Positions 24,642 through 33,444 of a stretch of DNA of 64,000 nt are shown here, piece by piece; the first letter of the stretch is position 1; each line of letters opens with the position of its first letter. The notes under the pieces were generated by a model. That model did no database searches. It saw only the letters and a program-made list of their open reading frames with translations, and was not told the DNA's origin. The translations under genes were made by a program, and so were the position numbers. The DNA is from Amycolatopsis sp. NBC_00345. GTDB lineage: Bacteria; Actinomycetota; Actinomycetes; Mycobacteriales; Pseudonocardiaceae. The stretch spans positions 4,402,001 through 4,466,000 of the forward strand of contig NZ_CP107995.1 of NCBI RefSeq assembly GCF_036116635.1. The letters are read 5' to 3'.

Positions 24642-25807
24642 CAGTAGCTCCTGGGCAGTCCGAGCACGTGCTCACCGAGGAAGTTCAGGACCATTTCCTG
24701 GCTCAGTGGCGCGATCTTGGTCAAGCGGGCTTCCCGGAAGTACCGGGACACGTGGTACTCCTCGGAGTAGCCCATCCCGCCGTGGGTCTGCAGCGCCCGG
24801 TCGGCGGCCTCGAAACCGGCGTCCGCGCAGAGGTACTTCGCGGTGTTGGCCTCCCGGGCGCACTTCTTTCCGTTGTCGTACAACCAGGTTGCCTTGCGCA
24901 GCACGAGTTCGGCCGCGTCGAGCCGCGCCAGCGAGTCGGCCAGCGGGAACTGCAGGCCCTGGTTCATGCCGATGGGCCGCCCGAACACTTCCCGCTCGTT
25001 GGCGTACCGCACGGCGCGGCGCAGCGCCGCGCGGCCGATCCCGAGCGCCTCCGCGGCCACCAGCATCCGCTCCGGGTTGAGGCCGTCCAGGATGTACTTG
25101 AACCCCTGGCCTTCCTCGCCGACGCGGTGTGCCTCCGGGATGCGCAGGTCGTCGATGAACAGCTCGTTGGAGGTGACCGCGTTGCGGCCCATCTTCCGGA
25201 TCGGCCGGATGTCGACGTGGTCGCGGTCGAGGTCGGTCAGGAAGAGCGTGAGCCCGTCGGTCTTCTTCGGCGAGTCTTCGAACTTCGCGGTGCGGGTGAG
25301 GAGCAGGACCTTCTCCGACTCCATGGCCTTGGAGATCCACACCTTGCGGCCGTTGACCACGTAGTCGGAGCCGTCACGGCGGGCGAAGGTGGTGATCCGG
25401 GTCGTGTCGAGCCCGGCGCCCGGCTCGGTGACCCCGAAGCACACGTGCAGGTCGCCGTTGACGATGCGCGGCAGGCACTCGCGCTTCATCTCCTCGGAGC
25501 CGTGCACGATCACCGGGTGCATGCCGAAGATCGACAGGTGCAGCGAGCTGGCGCCGTTCATCCCCGCGCCGGAGGCGGCGATCTCCTCCAGCAGCAAGGA
25601 GGCCTCCGTGATCCCGAAGCCGTGCCCGCCGTACTCCTCGGGGGTGGTGATGCCGAGCCAGCCGCCGTCGGCGAACGCCCGGTAGAACTCGTGCGGGAAC
25701 TCGTGCGCCGCGTCCTTCTCCATCCAGTACTGGTCGTCGAACTTGGCCGCGAGCTCCGCGACCGCCTGGCGAATCGTGAGCTGGTCTTCGGTGAGCTCGA
25801 AATCCAC
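24641..25807 (-). CDS. Acyl-CoA dehydrogenase
   Basis: The 388-residue protein has typical acyl-CoA dehydrogenase segments: FGVTEPGAGLDTTRI for flavin binding, VWISKAM, QTHGGMGYSEEY and REVFGRPIG. In place of the usual E/G-G-T loop near the C-terminus it reads APLSQEMVLNFLG, as in a subgroup of actinobacterial enzymes, so the catalytic base is probably elsewhere. It is the first gene of the operon that continues with SDR, thiolase, CoA-transferase and HMG-CoA lyase-type genes. Several FadR-like operator sequences stand directly upstream (25836-25886). Confidence 0.9.
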   Translation of the reverse strand: MDFELTEDQLTIRQAVAELAAKFDDQYWMEKDAAHEFPHEFYRAFADGGWLGITTPEEYGGHGFGITEASLLLEEIAASGAGMNGASSLHLSIFGMHPVIVHGSEEMKRECLPRIVNGDLHVCFGVTEPGAGLDTTRITTFARRDGSDYVVNGRKVWISKAMESEKVLLLTRTAKFEDSPKKTDGLTLFLTDLDRDHVDIRPIRKMGRNAVTSNELFIDDLRIPEAHRVGEEGQGFKYILDGLNPERMLVAAEALGIGRAALRRAVRYANEREVFGRPIGMNQGLQFPLADSLARLDAAELVLRKATWLYDNGKKCAREANTAKYLCADAGFEAADRALQTHGGMGYSEEYHVSRYFREARLTKIAPLSQEMVLNFLGEHVLGLPRSY

Positions 25808-25835
25808 GGTGTCCCCTCATCCGGTCGGCACGCTC

Positions 25836-25886
25836 CGGTCTGATTCTAACAAAAGGACTGACCAAAAGACAGATCCGGTCAGACCA
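25836..25886. promoter_or_regulatory. Cluster of FadR-like operator sequences
   Basis: Three related sequences stand before the acyl-CoA dehydrogenase operon: CGGTCTGA (25836-25843), AGGACTGACCA (25854-25864) and CGGTCAGACCA (25876-25886). The last is a near-perfect GGTC-A-GACC palindrome. They match the TGGTCTGACCA element repeated in other gaps of this window, so the GntR/FadR-type protein encoded at 27046 is the likely binder. Confidence 0.55.
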
Positions 25887-25891
25887 GTGCG

Positions 25892-26953
25892 TCACACCAG
25901 CCGCAAACCGTCCGCGATCCGCTCGTTCCACTGGGCCGGGGTGCCGAACAGGTACTCGTCGAGCTTGGCGCGCTTGGAAAACAGGTGGAGGTCGTGCTCC
26001 CAGGTGTAGCCGATCGCGCCGTGCACGGTCAGCGCGCTGTCCGCCGCGCGAGCGCTTTCCGCGGTGATCTGCGCCTTGGCCGCGGCCGCGTGCAGCCCGC
26101 AGCCGGGCTCGCCGGCGTCCACCGTCGCCGCCGCGTAGTAGAGCACCGAGCGCCCGGCTTCGGTCCCGACCAGGATGGTCGCCGCCGCGTGTTTGACCGC
26201 CTGGAACGACCCGATCGGCACGCCGAACTGGCGGCGCTGCTTGCTGTAGTCGACGGCAAGGGCGAGCATCCGTTCCGCCGCGCCCAGCGAGTCGGCCGCG
26301 ACCAGCACCGCGGCGCGGGCGGCGTACTCACGCAGGAACGCCTCTCCCTCCACCGGCAGCGGCTCCGACGGAACCGCATCGAGGCGGACGTCGGCCACCG
26401 AGCGGCTGCGGTCGAGCAGGCGGCGCGCGGACTTCTCGACGTCCTCGGCCCGCACCAACCGAACTGCGCGGTGGTCACCTTCCCGCACCACGGCCACGAA
26501 CGAGTCCACTCGCGAGCCGGCCAGCACGCGTGGCACGCTCCCGCTGAGCCGGCCCTCGGAGTCCATCGCGAGCACCGGCCCCGAATCCGGCACTTCGTCC
26601 GCGGGCACCAGCAGCGTGACCGCCTTCCCGGCGAACGCCTTTTCGGCCGCGTCCGGCCGGTCCGCCAACGCCGGCACCGCGAGCGCGGTGGCCAGCCAGG
26701 CCGCCGACGGGACCGCCGCGCGGGCCAGCTCCTCCGCGGTGAGCGCCAGCTCCACGAGGCCCCCGCCCTGGCCTCCGAGCGCCTCGGGGATCCCCACCCC
26801 GGACCAGCCGTCACGGACGAACTGCGCTTCGAAAGTCCGCTCGTCGCCTTCGTCGAGCCAAGCGCGCACGGTGGCGGCCGAAGCCGTGTCGGACAACCAA
26901 CCGCGCAGCGTCTCCTGATAGGTGATCTGCTCGTCGGAAAGTTTCCACTCCAT
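25892..26953 (-). CDS. Acyl-CoA dehydrogenase-family protein (probable beta-type subunit)
   Basis: A 353-residue protein that belongs to the acyl-CoA dehydrogenase fold but lacks the common flavin signature; its centre is shortened and unlike the canonical sequence, while SKQRRQFGVPIGSFQAVKHAAA and ALTVHGAIGYTWEHDLH near the C-terminus are typical. In actinobacteria such proteins form alpha2beta2 complexes with a second acyl-CoA dehydrogenase (as ChsE or FadE pairs in steroid catabolism); the neighbour at 24641 or the enzyme at 29773 could be the partner. The ATG at 26953 follows GAGAGGA at six bases. It is divergent from the GntR gene. Confidence 0.8.
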   Translation of the reverse strand: MEWKLSDEQITYQETLRGWLSDTASAATVRAWLDEGDERTFEAQFVRDGWSGVGIPEALGGQGGGLVELALTAEELARAAVPSAAWLATALAVPALADRPDAAEKAFAGKAVTLLVPADEVPDSGPVLAMDSEGRLSGSVPRVLAGSRVDSFVAVVREGDHRAVRLVRAEDVEKSARRLLDRSRSVADVRLDAVPSEPLPVEGEAFLREYAARAAVLVAADSLGAAERMLALAVDYSKQRRQFGVPIGSFQAVKHAAATILVGTEAGRSVLYYAAATVDAGEPGCGLHAAAAKAQITAESARAADSALTVHGAIGYTWEHDLHLFSKRAKLDEYLFGTPAQWNERIADGLRLV

Positions 26954-27003
26954 GAACAATCCTCTCGTCGCCCCGGCGGCTCCGGTGACCGGGACGGGAT
27001 CAC

Positions 27004-27023
27004 TGGTACTTTAGGTACGACCA
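27004..27023. promoter_or_regulatory. FadR-like operator between acyl-CoA dehydrogenase and gntR genes
   Basis: TGGTAC (27004-27009) is followed by AGGTACGACCA (27013-27023), matching the TGGTACGACCA form seen at 33380. The site lies in the divergent gap and 22 bases before the regulator gene, which suggests autoregulation. Confidence 0.6.
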
Positions 27024-27045
27024 ATTTCGTGGAACGGGACGTGAG

Positions 27046-27819
27046 ATGGCAGAGCCAGCGAATACGACGAACGGGACGATCCGGAATCCTGTGCGGTTGT
27101 CACCGATGCAGGTGCCCAAGGCCTCGGACGTACTCGCGAACGACCTGCGTGAACGCATCCTCCGCGGCGAGTTCACCGAAGGAACCGCGCTGCCACCCGA
27201 ACGCGAGCTCGTCACCCAGACGGGGATGAGCCGCACCACCGTCCGGGAAGCGCTCCGCATCCTGGAGGTGCAGGGGCTGGTGCGGGTCAAGACCGGCCGC
27301 GCCGGTGGCGCCTTCGTCGAGCACCCGGGCGAAGAATCGGTCGCCCAGTCGGTCAACCTCATGATCCGCGGGCGCAAGATCCGCATCCCGGCGCTGCTCG
27401 AAACGCGCGAGGCGATCGAGCCCGCGTGCGCGCGCCTGGCCGCGAGCGCTCGCACCGAAGAGGATCTGGACCGCCTCGAGGTCGCGAACGACGACCTCGC
27501 CGCCGCCGGGGACCTCGATGCCTTCCTGCAGGCCAACATCGACTGGCATGTGGGCGTCGCGATGGCCAGTCACAACGAGCTGCTGACGGGGTTCATGCTG
27601 GCCCTGTCGCGGGCGATCTACGCGTCCACCCGGAACACGCAGTTCGTGGACACGGAGGTCCGGGCCACCACGGTCCGCGCCCACCGCTCGGTCACCGCGG
27701 CCATCCGCGCCCAGGACCCCAACGCCGCCGTGCGCAGGATGACCCGGCACGTGCACACCTACGCCGAGGCCGTGCTCAAGGTCGAAGAACGCGCCGACGT
27801 CGACGTCCAGGACGGCTGA
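27046..27819 (+). CDS. GntR-family regulator, FadR/FCD subfamily
   Basis: The 257-residue protein has an N-terminal winged helix (about residues 20-85) with PPERELVTQTGMSRTTVREALRIL split around the recognition helix, and a C-terminal all-helical FCD domain (about 105-235) with metal-site type Asp/His residues (NIDWHVGVA, VRAHRSVTAAI, RHVHTYAEAV). This subfamily binds TGGTnnnACCA palindromes and is released by acyl-CoA or organic acids. At least seven such palindromes occur in the gaps around it, including one just upstream of itself, so it is the leading candidate for regulator of the 24-44 kb catabolic genes. Confidence 0.88.
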   Translation: MAEPANTTNGTIRNPVRLSPMQVPKASDVLANDLRERILRGEFTEGTALPPERELVTQTGMSRTTVREALRILEVQGLVRVKTGRAGGAFVEHPGEESVAQSVNLMIRGRKIRIPALLETREAIEPACARLAASARTEEDLDRLEVANDDLAAAGDLDAFLQANIDWHVGVAMASHNELLTGFMLALSRAIYASTRNTQFVDTEVRATTVRAHRSVTAAIRAQDPNAAVRRMTRHVHTYAEAVLKVEERADVDVQDG

Positions 27820-27827
27820 CGCGGCGC

Positions 27828-29771
27828 TCACCGCAGCCCCTTGAGCTGGGCGGCGATTTCCTCGATCGCCTGCGGGTTCTCGGCGCCGGAGAGGTCCCCG
27901 GGGTCCTGGTCCAGCACCGCGGCGCGGATCGCCCGGCGCATGATCTTCGCCGACCGGGTCTTGGGCAGCTGCGCCACCCGGACGATCCGGCTGGGCGCGA
28001 AGGGTTTGCCGACCTCTTCCGCAACGCGGGCGCGGAGCCGCCGCGCGACGTCCTCGGGGTCGGTGTCCGCGCCCGGCCTGCCGACCCAGAAGACCCACAC
28101 CGCCTCACCTTTGGCCGGGTCCGGCACGCCGACCACTGCGGACTCCGCCACGGCGGGGTCCTGGCCGACCACGGACTCGATCTCCGCCGGCGCGACCCGC
28201 TTGCCCGCCACGTTCATCACGTCGTCGGATCGGCCGAGGATGAACCAGTCGCCCCGCTCGTCGACCAGCGCGTAGTCCCCGTGCCGCCACATTCCCTCGA
28301 AGGTCGACCAATACGCTTCCCGGTACTGCCGGTCGTCGTGCCAGATCCCGCGGGTCATGGCCGGCCACGGCTGCCGGCACACGAGTTCGCCCACCCGGCC
28401 GCGCAACGGCCGGGCTTCGTCGTCGACCACGTCGACGTCCATGCCGAGGGCGGGCCCGCCGAGCGAGCAGCTGGTGATCTCCTCGACCGGGTAAGGGCAC
28501 AGGAACGAGCCCCCCACTTCGGTCCCGCCGGAGAAGTTGATGATCGGCACGCGTGAGCCGAAAACGTCCCGCGCGAGCCATTCGTAGGATTCCGGATCCC
28601 ACGGCTCGCCCGTCGAACCGAGGATGCGCACGGACGAAAGATCCGCGCTGGGCAGGACATCCGCCGCGCGCAAGGCCCGGATCAGCGTCGGAGACACGCC
28701 GAACATGCTCACCCCGTGCGCTTCGGCCAGCCGCCACAACCGTTGCGCGTCCGGGACGTCCGGCGAGCCCTCGTAGAGCAGCAGCGTGCCGCCGCAGGCG
28801 TGCGTTCCCAGGATGGACAGCGGGCCCATGATCCAGCCCATGTCGGTGATCCAGCAGAACGTGCGGCCCGGCTTGATGTCGAAGGCGTAGGCGACTTCCA
28901 TCGCGACCTTCGCGAGAAAGCCGGCGTGCGTGTGCACCGCCCCTTTCGGGCGTCCCGTGGTACCGGAGGTGTACGCGAGCAGCAGTATGTCCGAAGTGGA
29001 CGTCGGCTCCACCTCGCGGTCGGGCTCGGTGGCCAGCAGCTCCGACCACGCGACCTGGCCGCCGGTGAGTTCGAGGTCACCGGCCACGTTCGGCACCACG
29101 ATCACGTGCTCCACCCGCGGGCACGATTCCAGCGCGGCGGCCAGTTGCGGCAGCATCCGGACGGTCCGGCCCCGGCGCACCGTCGCGTCGGCCGTGATCA
29201 CCGCGCGGACCTCCGCGTCCTGCAACCGCGACGCGATCGCCGTTGTCGCGAACCCGCTGAACAACGGGACGGCCACCGCTCCGATGCTCGCGATCGCGTA
29301 CGTCGCCACCACTGCTTCCGGAGTCATCGGCAGATAGAGCGCGACCGCGTCCCCACGCCCGAGGCCACGGGCGCGCAGACCCGCGCGCACCGCGGCAACC
29401 TGCTCGTCGAGCTCGGCGAAGGACAGCCGGCGCACGGTGCCGTCCTCGGCCTCGTGCACCACGGCGGGCGTATCCGGGGTCTCCCGCGCCCAGCGTCCGA
29501 GACACGCCTCCGCGACGTTCAGCCCGCCGCCGACGAACCAGTCCGGGTACGCGATGCCGCGGCTGGTGTCCACGACGGCCGAATACGGCGAGTGGAACGG
29601 CAGGCCGAGGTCGTCGACCACGGCCCGCCAGAACGTGGCGATGTCGTCGACCGACCGGGCGCGCAGCTCGTCCGCGGTCGTCACGCCGAAGGCCCGCATC
29701 AGCCGGGCGACATTGCTGTTTTCGAGGTAGTCCGCGGTCGGGCGCCAGACGTAGGGATGCTCCGTGGTCAT
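27828..29771 (-). CDS. Acetyl-CoA synthetase-like acyl-CoA ligase
   Basis: A 647-residue AMP-forming ligase of the ACS/propionyl-CoA synthetase branch, with an N-terminal ACAS extension (WRPTADYLENSN, HSPYSAVVDTSRGIAYPDWF). The phosphate-binding loop is YTSGTTGRPKG, the acyl site contains WITDMGWIMGP, the hinge is LGRSDDVMNVAGKRVAPAEIE, and the catalytic-Lys motif is TRSAKIMRR (Ala instead of the usual Gly). It activates a small or medium carboxylic acid to its CoA ester. It ends 8 bases from the convergent gntR gene and is followed on its own strand by no other gene; upstream is an acyl-CoA dehydrogenase. Confidence 0.88.
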   Translation of the reverse strand: MTTEHPYVWRPTADYLENSNVARLMRAFGVTTADELRARSVDDIATFWRAVVDDLGLPFHSPYSAVVDTSRGIAYPDWFVGGGLNVAEACLGRWARETPDTPAVVHEAEDGTVRRLSFAELDEQVAAVRAGLRARGLGRGDAVALYLPMTPEAVVATYAIASIGAVAVPLFSGFATTAIASRLQDAEVRAVITADATVRRGRTVRMLPQLAAALESCPRVEHVIVVPNVAGDLELTGGQVAWSELLATEPDREVEPTSTSDILLLAYTSGTTGRPKGAVHTHAGFLAKVAMEVAYAFDIKPGRTFCWITDMGWIMGPLSILGTHACGGTLLLYEGSPDVPDAQRLWRLAEAHGVSMFGVSPTLIRALRAADVLPSADLSSVRILGSTGEPWDPESYEWLARDVFGSRVPIINFSGGTEVGGSFLCPYPVEEITSCSLGGPALGMDVDVVDDEARPLRGRVGELVCRQPWPAMTRGIWHDDRQYREAYWSTFEGMWRHGDYALVDERGDWFILGRSDDVMNVAGKRVAPAEIESVVGQDPAVAESAVVGVPDPAKGEAVWVFWVGRPGADTDPEDVARRLRARVAEEVGKPFAPSRIVRVAQLPKTRSAKIMRRAIRAAVLDQDPGDLSGAENPQAIEEIAAQLKGLR

Positions 29772-29772
29772 G

Positions 29773-30948
29773 TCAGCTCCTGGGCAGGCCGAGGATGCGC
29801 TCGGCCACGATGTTGCGCTGGATGAAGGTCGACCCGCCCGCGATGGCGGTGCCGCGGGCCTGATTGGCCAGCCGGAGCCAGGACCGCGTCTCGTTCAGCT
29901 CGTCGTCGAGCCCGAACTGGCCGCCGAACGGCTCGAGCGACAGCCGGAAGTCCGCCAGGTCCTCGACCAGCGGGCAGAAGTAGAGCTTGCCGATGGAGGT
30001 GACCGGCCCCGGCGGGCCGTCGGAGGCGGCGCCGCTGACCACGCGCTGGCTGATCGTGCGGTGCACCAGCGCCCTCGACCACAGATCGGCGACCTGCTGC
30101 CGCACCAGGGGATCGGCGCCGAGGGGCCGTCCCGCCGCGTCCTTGCGCCCGCGGATGTCCTCGATGATGTCGCCGACGGCCTTGGTGGTGTTCACCCGGC
30201 CGGTCGCGATCGCCACGCGCTCGAAACCGAGCGTGCCCATCGCGACTTTCCACCCGCCGTCGACCTCGCCGACGACCGCGGCATCGGGGACGAACACCTC
30301 GTCCAGGAAGACCTCGTTGAACTCGGCCTCCCCGAGCATGTGGGCCAGCGGGCGGACGGTGACGCCCTCGCTGTCCATCGGCAGCAGGAAAAACGTGATC
30401 CCCCGATGGCGCTCGCCGCCGCCGGTGCGGGCGAGCAGGATGGCGTGGGCCGCGATCTGGGCGCGGCTGGTCCAGATCTTCTGTCCCGAAATGCTCCAGC
30501 CGCCTTCGACCTTCGTCGCCCGGGTGCGCAGGGCCGCCAGGTCGGAGCCGGCTTCGGGCTCGGAGAACAGCTGGCACCAGATCTCCTCGCCGGTGAGGAT
30601 CGGACGCAGGTACCGCGCCTTCTGCTCGTCGGTGCCGAAGTGCACGATGGTCGGCCCGCCAAAGTCCTCACCGATGATGTTGAGCCGCTCCGGCGCCCCG
30701 GCGCGGTCGTTCTCCTCGCCGAAAACGGCGCGCAACCGCTCGTCGAGGCCCTGTCCCCCGTACTCCTTCGGCCAGGTGAGCCCGGCATAACCCGCCTCGA
30801 AGACCATTCGCTGCCACTGCTGCCAGAACGGGACCCGGTCGGCCAGGTCGTCCGGCTGCGGCCAGCCGAGCCGCGGGAGGCTCTCCTCGAGGAACTTCCG
30901 CGCCCCCGCCCGGAATCGGCCCTCCTCGGGAGTATCGCTCAGGTCCAT
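29773..30948 (-). CDS. Acyl-CoA dehydrogenase
   Basis: A complete 391-residue enzyme with QLFSEPEAGSDLAALRTRA for flavin binding, IWTSRAQ, and C-terminal GGSTFIQRNIVAERILGLPR. The catalytic-Glu position (EGT in MCAD) is GGS, as in many actinobacterial FadE proteins of steroid and cyclic-acid degradation, which use another base or work as heteromers. The ATG at 30948 is preferred; a longer open frame exists upstream but crosses the divergent promoter. It directly precedes the ACS-type ligase, with stop and start almost touching. A FadR-like operator lies 63 bases upstream. Confidence 0.88.
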   Translation of the reverse strand: MDLSDTPEEGRFRAGARKFLEESLPRLGWPQPDDLADRVPFWQQWQRMVFEAGYAGLTWPKEYGGQGLDERLRAVFGEENDRAGAPERLNIIGEDFGGPTIVHFGTDEQKARYLRPILTGEEIWCQLFSEPEAGSDLAALRTRATKVEGGWSISGQKIWTSRAQIAAHAILLARTGGGERHRGITFFLLPMDSEGVTVRPLAHMLGEAEFNEVFLDEVFVPDAAVVGEVDGGWKVAMGTLGFERVAIATGRVNTTKAVGDIIEDIRGRKDAAGRPLGADPLVRQQVADLWSRALVHRTISQRVVSGAASDGPPGPVTSIGKLYFCPLVEDLADFRLSLEPFGGQFGLDDELNETRSWLRLANQARGTAIAGGSTFIQRNIVAERILGLPRS

Positions 30949-31010
30949 CTCCCCGCCCTTCGCCGATCGCCGCGGCTTCGCCAGTGACACCGCTCCCTCA
31001 AAGGCTACAA

Positions 31011-31021
31011 TGGTCAGACCT
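31011..31021. promoter_or_regulatory. FadR-like operator TGGTCAGACCT
   Basis: The GGTC-A-GACC palindrome lies in the divergent gap between the acyl-CoA dehydrogenase (29773-30948) and the TetR gene, flanked by AAT and AAT-like A/T bases as in the other copies of this element. Confidence 0.55.
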
Positions 31022-31113
31022 AATCGACAACCGGGCCGTCGTCCCGAGGCGAAACCGCCAGTTGGAACGCAGACCGGTGAACGAACGTTCCGGAACCTGG
31101 TAAGCTGCGCCGG

Positions 31114-31698
31114 GTGGACAGGGAGCGCAGGATTCTCGAAGCCGCCACCGAAGCCTTCTACGAAAAGGGCTTCCACGGCGTCGGGGTCGATGAGATCGGG
31201 AAACGGGCGGGGCTCAGCGGCCCGTCGCTGTACCGGCATTTCTCCGGCAAGGACGAAATCCTCGCCACCTTGCTGAACGAGGCGCTGGACGAGCTCGTCA
31301 GCGCGACGGTGCCCGTCCACGGGGATCCCGAGCAGGACCTCGACCGCGCCGTCCGCCACCACATCACCTTCGCCGTCGAGCACCGCGAGCTGGTCAACCT
31401 CTACCAGCGCGACGTGCGCTCGCTGGCGGACCCGTGGCGCCGCCCGTTCGACCGCCGCCGGAGCCAGTACACGGCGCGCTGGGAAGAGCTGCTGAGCGGC
31501 TGCTACCCGGACGCCGGCCACCGGGTTCCCGTGGCCGCCCAGGCGATCCTCGGCATGGTCTTCTCGGTCTCGAGCTGGCCGCGGCGCACCGCGCAGTCCA
31601 CCGGAGTCGAGGAGACTCTCCGCGCCCTCACCGCCACCGGCCTGCTCGGGCTGAAGGAGGGCTCCCCCGGCCTCAAGCCGAAGCCCGCTTCTTCCTGA
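31114..31698 (+). CDS. TetR-family transcriptional regulator
   Basis: The 194-residue protein has a TetR N-terminal helix-turn-helix: RRILEAATEAFYEKGFHGV (residues 4-22), then IGKRAGLSGPSLYRHFSGKDEIL. The C-terminal ligand domain resembles that of actinobacterial regulators of acyl-CoA metabolism (KstR2/FadR-like TetR proteins). The GTG at 31114 is close to the presumed promoter. Its last 26 bases overlap the convergent ligase gene (31673-33349). It is divergent from the acyl-CoA dehydrogenase gene and might regulate it together with the GntR protein. Confidence 0.88.
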   Translation: MDRERRILEAATEAFYEKGFHGVGVDEIGKRAGLSGPSLYRHFSGKDEILATLLNEALDELVSATVPVHGDPEQDLDRAVRHHITFAVEHRELVNLYQRDVRSLADPWRRPFDRRRSQYTARWEELLSGCYPDAGHRVPVAAQAILGMVFSVSSWPRRTAQSTGVEETLRALTATGLLGLKEGSPGLKPKPASS

Positions 31699-33349
31699 TG
31701 TCTTCCCGGAGCTCGTGCTTCTTCACTTTTCCCGTGGCCGTCATCGGCAGCTCGGGCACCACTTCGAGCCACTCGGGCAGCTTCTGCGCGGCGACGTGCC
31801 GCGCCCGGAGGAAATCGGTGATCTCCCGCAGCGTCGGCCCGGGGCCCGGCCCGGGGCCCGGCCCGGCCGGGGTGACGTAGGCGCACACCTTTTCGCCGAG
31901 CCGCTCGTCCGGCATCCCGACGACCGCGACACCGGCGATGCCGGGATGGTCGATGAGGTGGTCCTCGACCTCCCGCGCGCTGATGTTCATGCCACCCCTG
32001 ATGACGATGTCCTTGAGCCGGCCGGTGACGCGGACGTAGCCCTCGGAGTCCATCCGCCCGAGGTCTCCCGAGCGGGAGAACCCTTCCGGGGTGAACAAGG
32101 CTTCGGTCTGGGCTTCGTCGCGGAAGTACTCCAACATGTGGCTCGGCCCGCGGTAGGCGATGTCGCCTTCCTCCCCGCGAGGGACCTCGCGCCCGTCCGG
32201 GTCGACGACCTCGACCTGCGCGCCCGCCACCGCGGCGCCGTCCGAATTCGCCGCCCGCCCGGCCGGGTCGGCGGCGGTGCACATCGTGGTCAGCATGTTC
32301 TCGGACCGCCCGTAGAGGCTGAGTGTCCGGCATCCCGAGAACAGCTCGCTCGCCTTCGCGATGACCGCGCCCGGAATGGGCGAACCGGCGCACACCCAGA
32401 ACCGGAGGCTGCTCGCGTCGTGCTTTTCCGGGTCGTAGGCCGACATCAGCATCTGCAGGAACGGGGTCGCGGTCACGGCCGCGGTGCAGCCGTACTGCTC
32501 GATCCACCGCAGCGCCGCGTCCGGCTCGAACACCTCCATCAGGCACGAGGTCGCGCCCTTCAGCAGCGGCAGCACCACGCTGGTGACCAGTCCCGTGCTG
32601 TGGGTGATCGGCGACGGTCCGAATTGGACGTCCCGCTCGTCGTACCGGAGCCCCTTGGCGATCGCCGCGGCGCTCGCGCGCAGGGTGTTGAACGTGTGAA
32701 AGCAGCCTTTGGGCCGCGAGGTCGTTCCCGACGTGTAGACGATCAGGAATCCGTCATCCGGTGAGCTGTCGGGGCCCGCTTCCGCCTCCAGCGCCTCGAT
32801 GCTCCCCTCGGCGACGAGATCCGACAACGGCGTGGCGGCCGCCGGGTCCAGCTCGCGGTCCGGCCGCACGACGTAGACCTGCCGCAGGCCCGGAACTTCC
32901 CGCCGTAGTCCCGCGAACATCCCGAGATGATCGAACTTGCGGAACTCCCCGCAGGTCACGGCCGCGACCGCGCCCGAATGCCGCAGGACGTAAGCGACCT
33001 CGTCCGCCCGGTAAATGGGCATGATCGGCACGAGAATCGCGCCGATGCGCGAGAGGGCCGCGGCCAGCACCGGGAATTCGGTCCAGTTCGGCAGCTGCAC
33101 CGCCACGCGATCGCCGCGACTGAGGCCCGACCGCCGGAAGCCGGCCGCGAGCCGCAGCGCCCGGTCCCGGAACTCGGCGAAGGTCACCGACGACGTCGAA
33201 TCGACCAGGAACGGCCGGTCGGGGTAAGCCGAGGCCTGCTGGGCCGCCAGCTCCGTGAAGCTCGTCGGCTCCCAGAGCCCCGCGTCGTAGTAGGCGGCGA
33301 TCTCCGTGGCGCTGTAACGATCGTGGACCGTCGCGAGCTTCGCGTCCAT
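31673..33349 (-). CDS. Acyl-CoA ligase (AMP-forming), cyclohexanecarboxylate/long-chain type
   Basis: The 558-residue enzyme has the AMP-loop YTSGTTSRPKG, an acyl-site region PSPITHSTGL, a hinge GRLKDIVIRGGMNISAREVE, and the catalytic-Lys segment MTATGKVKKHEL. Length and sequence around HSTGLVTSVVLPLLKG resemble AliA-type cyclohexanecarboxylate-CoA ligases. An odd feature is a run of alternating Gly-Pro residues (five pairs) between the hinge and the C-terminal domain, encoded by a 12-base tandem repeat. It would activate the carboxylic acid that enters the ring-degradation pathway. Two FadR-like sites lie upstream. Confidence 0.85.
   Translation of the reverse strand: MDAKLATVHDRYSATEIAAYYDAGLWEPTSFTELAAQQASAYPDRPFLVDSTSSVTFAEFRDRALRLAAGFRRSGLSRGDRVAVQLPNWTEFPVLAAALSRIGAILVPIMPIYRADEVAYVLRHSGAVAAVTCGEFRKFDHLGMFAGLRREVPGLRQVYVVRPDRELDPAAATPLSDLVAEGSIEALEAEAGPDSSPDDGFLIVYTSGTTSRPKGCFHTFNTLRASAAAIAKGLRYDERDVQFGPSPITHSTGLVTSVVLPLLKGATSCLMEVFEPDAALRWIEQYGCTAAVTATPFLQMLMSAYDPEKHDASSLRFWVCAGSPIPGAVIAKASELFSGCRTLSLYGRSENMLTTMCTAADPAGRAANSDGAAVAGAQVEVVDPDGREVPRGEEGDIAYRGPSHMLEYFRDEAQTEALFTPEGFSRSGDLGRMDSEGYVRVTGRLKDIVIRGGMNISAREVEDHLIDHPGIAGVAVVGMPDERLGEKVCAYVTPAGPGPGPGPGPTLREITDFLRARHVAAQKLPEWLEVVPELPMTATGKVKKHELREDIRKKRASA
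31837..31869. repeat. 12-base tandem repeat encoding Gly-Pro run
   Basis: The unit GGCCCGGGGCCC is repeated 2.75 times (31837-31848, 31849-31860, 31861-31869) inside the ligase gene. It adds a flexible (GP)n linker before the C-terminal domain. Because 12 is a multiple of three, expansions or contractions keep the frame. Confidence 0.75.
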
Positions 33350-33379
33350 GCGAGCCTACCGCCCTCCAGCCGAGAATAC

Positions 33380-33406
33380 TGGTACGACCATACAATGGTC
33401 TGACCG
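33380..33406. promoter_or_regulatory. Two FadR-like operators, TGGTACGACCA and TGGTCTGACCG
   Basis: TGGTACGACCA (33380-33390) is a perfect TGGT-ACG-ACCA palindrome core and, from memory, is the core of the E. coli fadB FadR operator. TGGTCTGACC (33396-33405) follows 16 bases later. Both lie 30-60 bases upstream of the ligase start and could block its promoter. Confidence 0.65.
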
Positions 33407-33444
33407 TTGAATCAATGACTCCGGACGGGCAGGGAGGGCCGGCC

